From JAKEHA01 sp964560355 (GTDB taxonomy: Bacteria > Krumholzibacteriota > Krumholzibacteriia > WVZY01 > JAKEHA01): a stretch of 17,008 nt of DNA. Location of the stretch: NCBI GenBank assembly GCA_964560355.1, contig CAZLLI010000059.1, positions 1-17,008 on the forward strand, read 5' to 3'. The notes beneath the pieces are model-generated. The model had not been told where the DNA came from, made no database searches, and saw only the letters and a program-made list of their open reading frames with translations. Position numbers and translations under genes: made by a program. The first letter of the stretch is position 1. The number at the start of each line of letters is the position of its first letter. Of the stretch, positions 15,404 to 17,008 are shown piece after piece.

Positions 15404-15442
15404 GTGTTCCGCACCACGCTTTCCTCGAATCGTCTTTCTGGG

Positions 15443-15483
15443 AAGGGGATCCTCGCTTCGGCGAGGGTCCCCTTTTCATTTAT
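15443..15483 (+). terminator. Intrinsic terminator with UUCG tetraloop
   Basis: The arms GGGGA-T-CCTCGC (15445-15456) and GCGAGG-G-TCCCC (15461-15472) pair with one GU, closed by a C(UUCG)G tetraloop, and are flanked by AA/TT pairs and a TTTTCATTT tail. It ends the paralogue transcripts and overlaps the 3' end of the opposing FemAB-like gene. The reverse strand lacks a T run, so it works best for the plus strand. Confidence 0.85.
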
Positions 15484-16538
15484 CCGAAGTGGCGAAAGAT
15501 GCGCTCGCCGATGCGAATCGACCACGACGCCGGCATGCGCCGAAACGCGGTGGTGAAGAGGCGGTACTTGAGCGAATCGCTGCGCACCACACTCACGCCT
15601 TCGCGCGGCGGGTCGAAGTAGTAGGGCAGCTCGACGCGCGTCGTGCCCCAGCGCTCCTTGAATTGATTCAGCCCCGGGTTGTCGCCCGCGGTGCGCCCGA
15701 AATCGTACCAGCGGTCGCCCGCGTGCACGGCGTCTTCGATCGTCTTCCAGAACAGCGGGTAGAGCGGCACCAAGTCGCGGCGCGTTTCGTCGACGCCCTC
15801 GTACTTGGCATAGGTGACTCCGTTGAAGCGCATCGTCACCAGCGCCGCGATCGCCTTGGATTCGTGTTCGGCGAGATACAGCGTCGCGCGCGGCGCGTCG
15901 GTCATGCGCTCGAGAATGCGCGCGAACAGGCTCTTCGGCTGGGGCGGAATGCCGTGGCGGCGCCGGTTCATGACGTAGAGGTGATAGAACGCGTCGAGGT
16001 CGGACGCGCCGCCCGCGCGCACGACCACACCCAGGCGTTCGCCCTTGGTGATGGTTTGGCGCACCGACGTACGCGCGAAGGTCTTGCGCACCGCCTCGGC
16101 GTCGCCCGCAAGCGGGATGAGATAGTTGGAGAAATGCGAGCTGCGCGCGAACGTGGACGCCTCGACGGTGGATCCGTCGCGCAGCGCCGGCGCACCGCGC
16201 ATTTCATGAAACGCGGCCGCGCGGCGGCCGCGAACAGCGCGGGCTTCCTGCAGCAACGCATGCGCAGTTTCTTGGTCGTCGACTAGCGCGAAGCATGAAT
16301 CGGAGAAGGGGAGTGTGGAGATGCGCTTGCCGGTTAGAACGCTATCTACTGCCACCAACGGGAGCACGCCGGTCACGCGGCCGTCGCGCTCGTGGACGAG
16401 ACACAGCGACGGATAGCGTCCGATCTCGCACACCAGGCGGATCCACGCCGACGTGTGGTACACGGTGGCACGCGGGTGGGACGCCACGTAGGCGTCCCAC
16501 CGCGCGTCCGTCCACGGTTCGACGACGATCGCCGCCAC
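15480..16538 (-). CDS. FemAB/GNAT-like acyltransferase
   Basis: This 352-residue protein has the double-GNAT layout of FemAB-type proteins, some of which use aminoacyl-tRNA to build peptidoglycan bridges while others (Acetyltransf_6 type) modify surface glycans or lipids. Signs are ATVYHTSAWIRLV (about 25-37), LPFSDSCFAL (about 76-85), the region about 178-240 with FYHLYVMNRRRHGIPPQP and ATLYLAEHESKAIAALVTMR, and the hallmark WYDFGRTAGDNPGLNQFKERWG (about 277-298). No signal peptide or membrane span is evident, but the last 25 residues are amphipathic and basic and could touch the membrane. The start is GTG 16538, without a clear Shine-Dalgarno, 7 nt after the stop of the inositol-3-phosphate synthase, so translational coupling is likely. 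Fold assignment is good; the substrate is unknown. Confidence 0.78.
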   Translation of the reverse strand: MAAIVVEPWTDARWDAYVASHPRATVYHTSAWIRLVCEIGRYPSLCLVHERDGRVTGVLPLVAVDSVLTGKRISTLPFSDSCFALVDDQETAHALLQEARAVRGRRAAAFHEMRGAPALRDGSTVEASTFARSSHFSNYLIPLAGDAEAVRKTFARTSVRQTITKGERLGVVVRAGGASDLDAFYHLYVMNRRRHGIPPQPKSLFARILERMTDAPRATLYLAEHESKAIAALVTMRFNGVTYAKYEGVDETRRDLVPLYPLFWKTIEDAVHAGDRWYDFGRTAGDNPGLNQFKERWGTTRVELPYYFDPPREGVSVVRSDSLKYRLFTTAFRRMPASWSIRIGERIFRHFG

Positions 16539-16545
16539 GGCGGGC

Positions 16546-17008
16546 TTAGGCGTAGTACTCTTGCCCGAGGTGCGTGATGAGCTCTTCGCCCATCGTGTGG
16601 CGCAGGTTGTTCTTGAGCTTCATGAGCTGGATGAACAGGTCGTGCTCGGGATACAAACCGGGCGCGGTCTGCGGGCTCTTGAAGTAGAACGACAGCCACT
16701 CCTGGATGCCCGCCATTCCCGCGCGCTCCGCGAAGTCGAGGAACAGCGCGAGGTCGAGCACGATCGGCGCGGCCAGAATCGAGTCGCGGCACAGGAAGTC
16801 GACCTTGATCTGCATCGGGTAGCCCAGCCACCCGAAGATGTCGATGTTGTCCCAGCCTTCCTTGTTGTCGCCGCGCGGCGGATAGTAATTGATGCGGACC
16901 TTGTGGAAGATGTTCCCGTACAGAGCGGGATTGAGCTCCGGCTGGAGAATGTGCTCCAGCACGCCGAGCTTGCTCACTTCCTTGGTCTTGAACGACTCCG
17001 GATCGTCG
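16546..17008 (-). CDS. ino1: Inositol-3-phosphate synthase, C-terminal part (5' end outside window)
   Basis: The frame is open to the window edge and ends at TAA (16546-16548 on the minus strand), giving about 154 C-terminal residues of the NAD-dependent enzyme that converts glucose 6-phosphate to 1D-myo-inositol 3-phosphate. INYYPPRGDNKEGWDNIDI, GWLGYPMQIKVDFLCRDS (with the active-site Lys and the Asp of the family), ILAAPIVLDLALFLDFA, and GIQEWLSFYFKSPQTAPGLYPEHDLFIQL are diagnostic and of the bacterial type. The product feeds inositol phospholipids or inositol-based solutes. The FemAB-like gene follows on the same strand after 7 nt. The real start lies beyond 17008. Confidence 0.95.
   Translation of the reverse strand, partial: DDPESFKTKEVSKLGVLEHILQPELNPALYGNIFHKVRINYYPPRGDNKEGWDNIDIFGWLGYPMQIKVDFLCRDSILAAPIVLDLALFLDFAERAGMAGIQEWLSFYFKSPQTAPGLYPEHDLFIQLMKLKNNLRHTMGEELITHLGQEYYA

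Overview
The window is GC-rich, densely coded chromosomal DNA from a bacterium with a two-membrane (Gram-negative type) cell plan. Two predicted lipoproteins, several signal peptides and an anti-sigma factor with an extracytoplasmic domain support that plan. A complex I tail, a ferredoxin-dependent 2-oxoacid oxidoreductase with a fused gamma-alpha subunit and a bacterial-type inositol-3-phosphate synthase would fit an uncultured GC-rich lineage such as Candidatus Eisenbacteria or a relative, but that placement is a low-confidence guess. A 100-N scaffold gap marks this as a draft, probably metagenomic, assembly.

Layout. (1) 1-4331: the end of the nuo operon, nuoL (5' cut)-nuoM-nuoN, with abutting or overlapping genes. 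nuoN carries the N gap, but the 55 bases before the gap are repeated exactly after it; removing one copy and the Ns restores a single 497-residue NuoN. (2) 4332-4973: a DinB/YfiT-like gene whose Shine-Dalgarno lies inside a strong hairpin. (3) 5048-9191: an exported TPR-CHAT (caspase-like) protein, an ECF sigma factor and a zinc-finger anti-sigma factor with one membrane span, closed by an intrinsic terminator. (4) 9245-10147: two small lipoproteins facing each other, one Ig/PKD-like and one a staphylococcal-nuclease homologue, with abutting stop codons. (5) 10214-12876: korAB behind an extended -10 promoter. (6) 12959-13489: an O6-alkylguanine-DNA alkyltransferase. (7) 13490-15483: a promoter, a leader of about 265 nt rich in hairpins, and two tandem paralogous secreted proteins of unknown function, ended by a UUCG-loop terminator. 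(8) 15480-17008, minus strand: inositol-3-phosphate synthase (5' cut) followed 7 nt later by a FemAB/GNAT-like transferase.

How it fits together. NuoLMN form the antiporter-like membrane arm of the respiratory proton pump, and KorAB supplies reduced ferredoxin from 2-oxoacids, so both belong to central energy metabolism. The most system-like part is the CHAT-sigma-anti-sigma unit. Predicted topology puts the CHAT protease domain and the anti-sigma ectodomain on the same, outer side of the inner membrane. This suggests, without proof, a proteolytic signalling circuit in which the CHAT protein processes or senses through the anti-sigma factor. The second unexplained element is the pair of secreted paralogues behind the structured leader.
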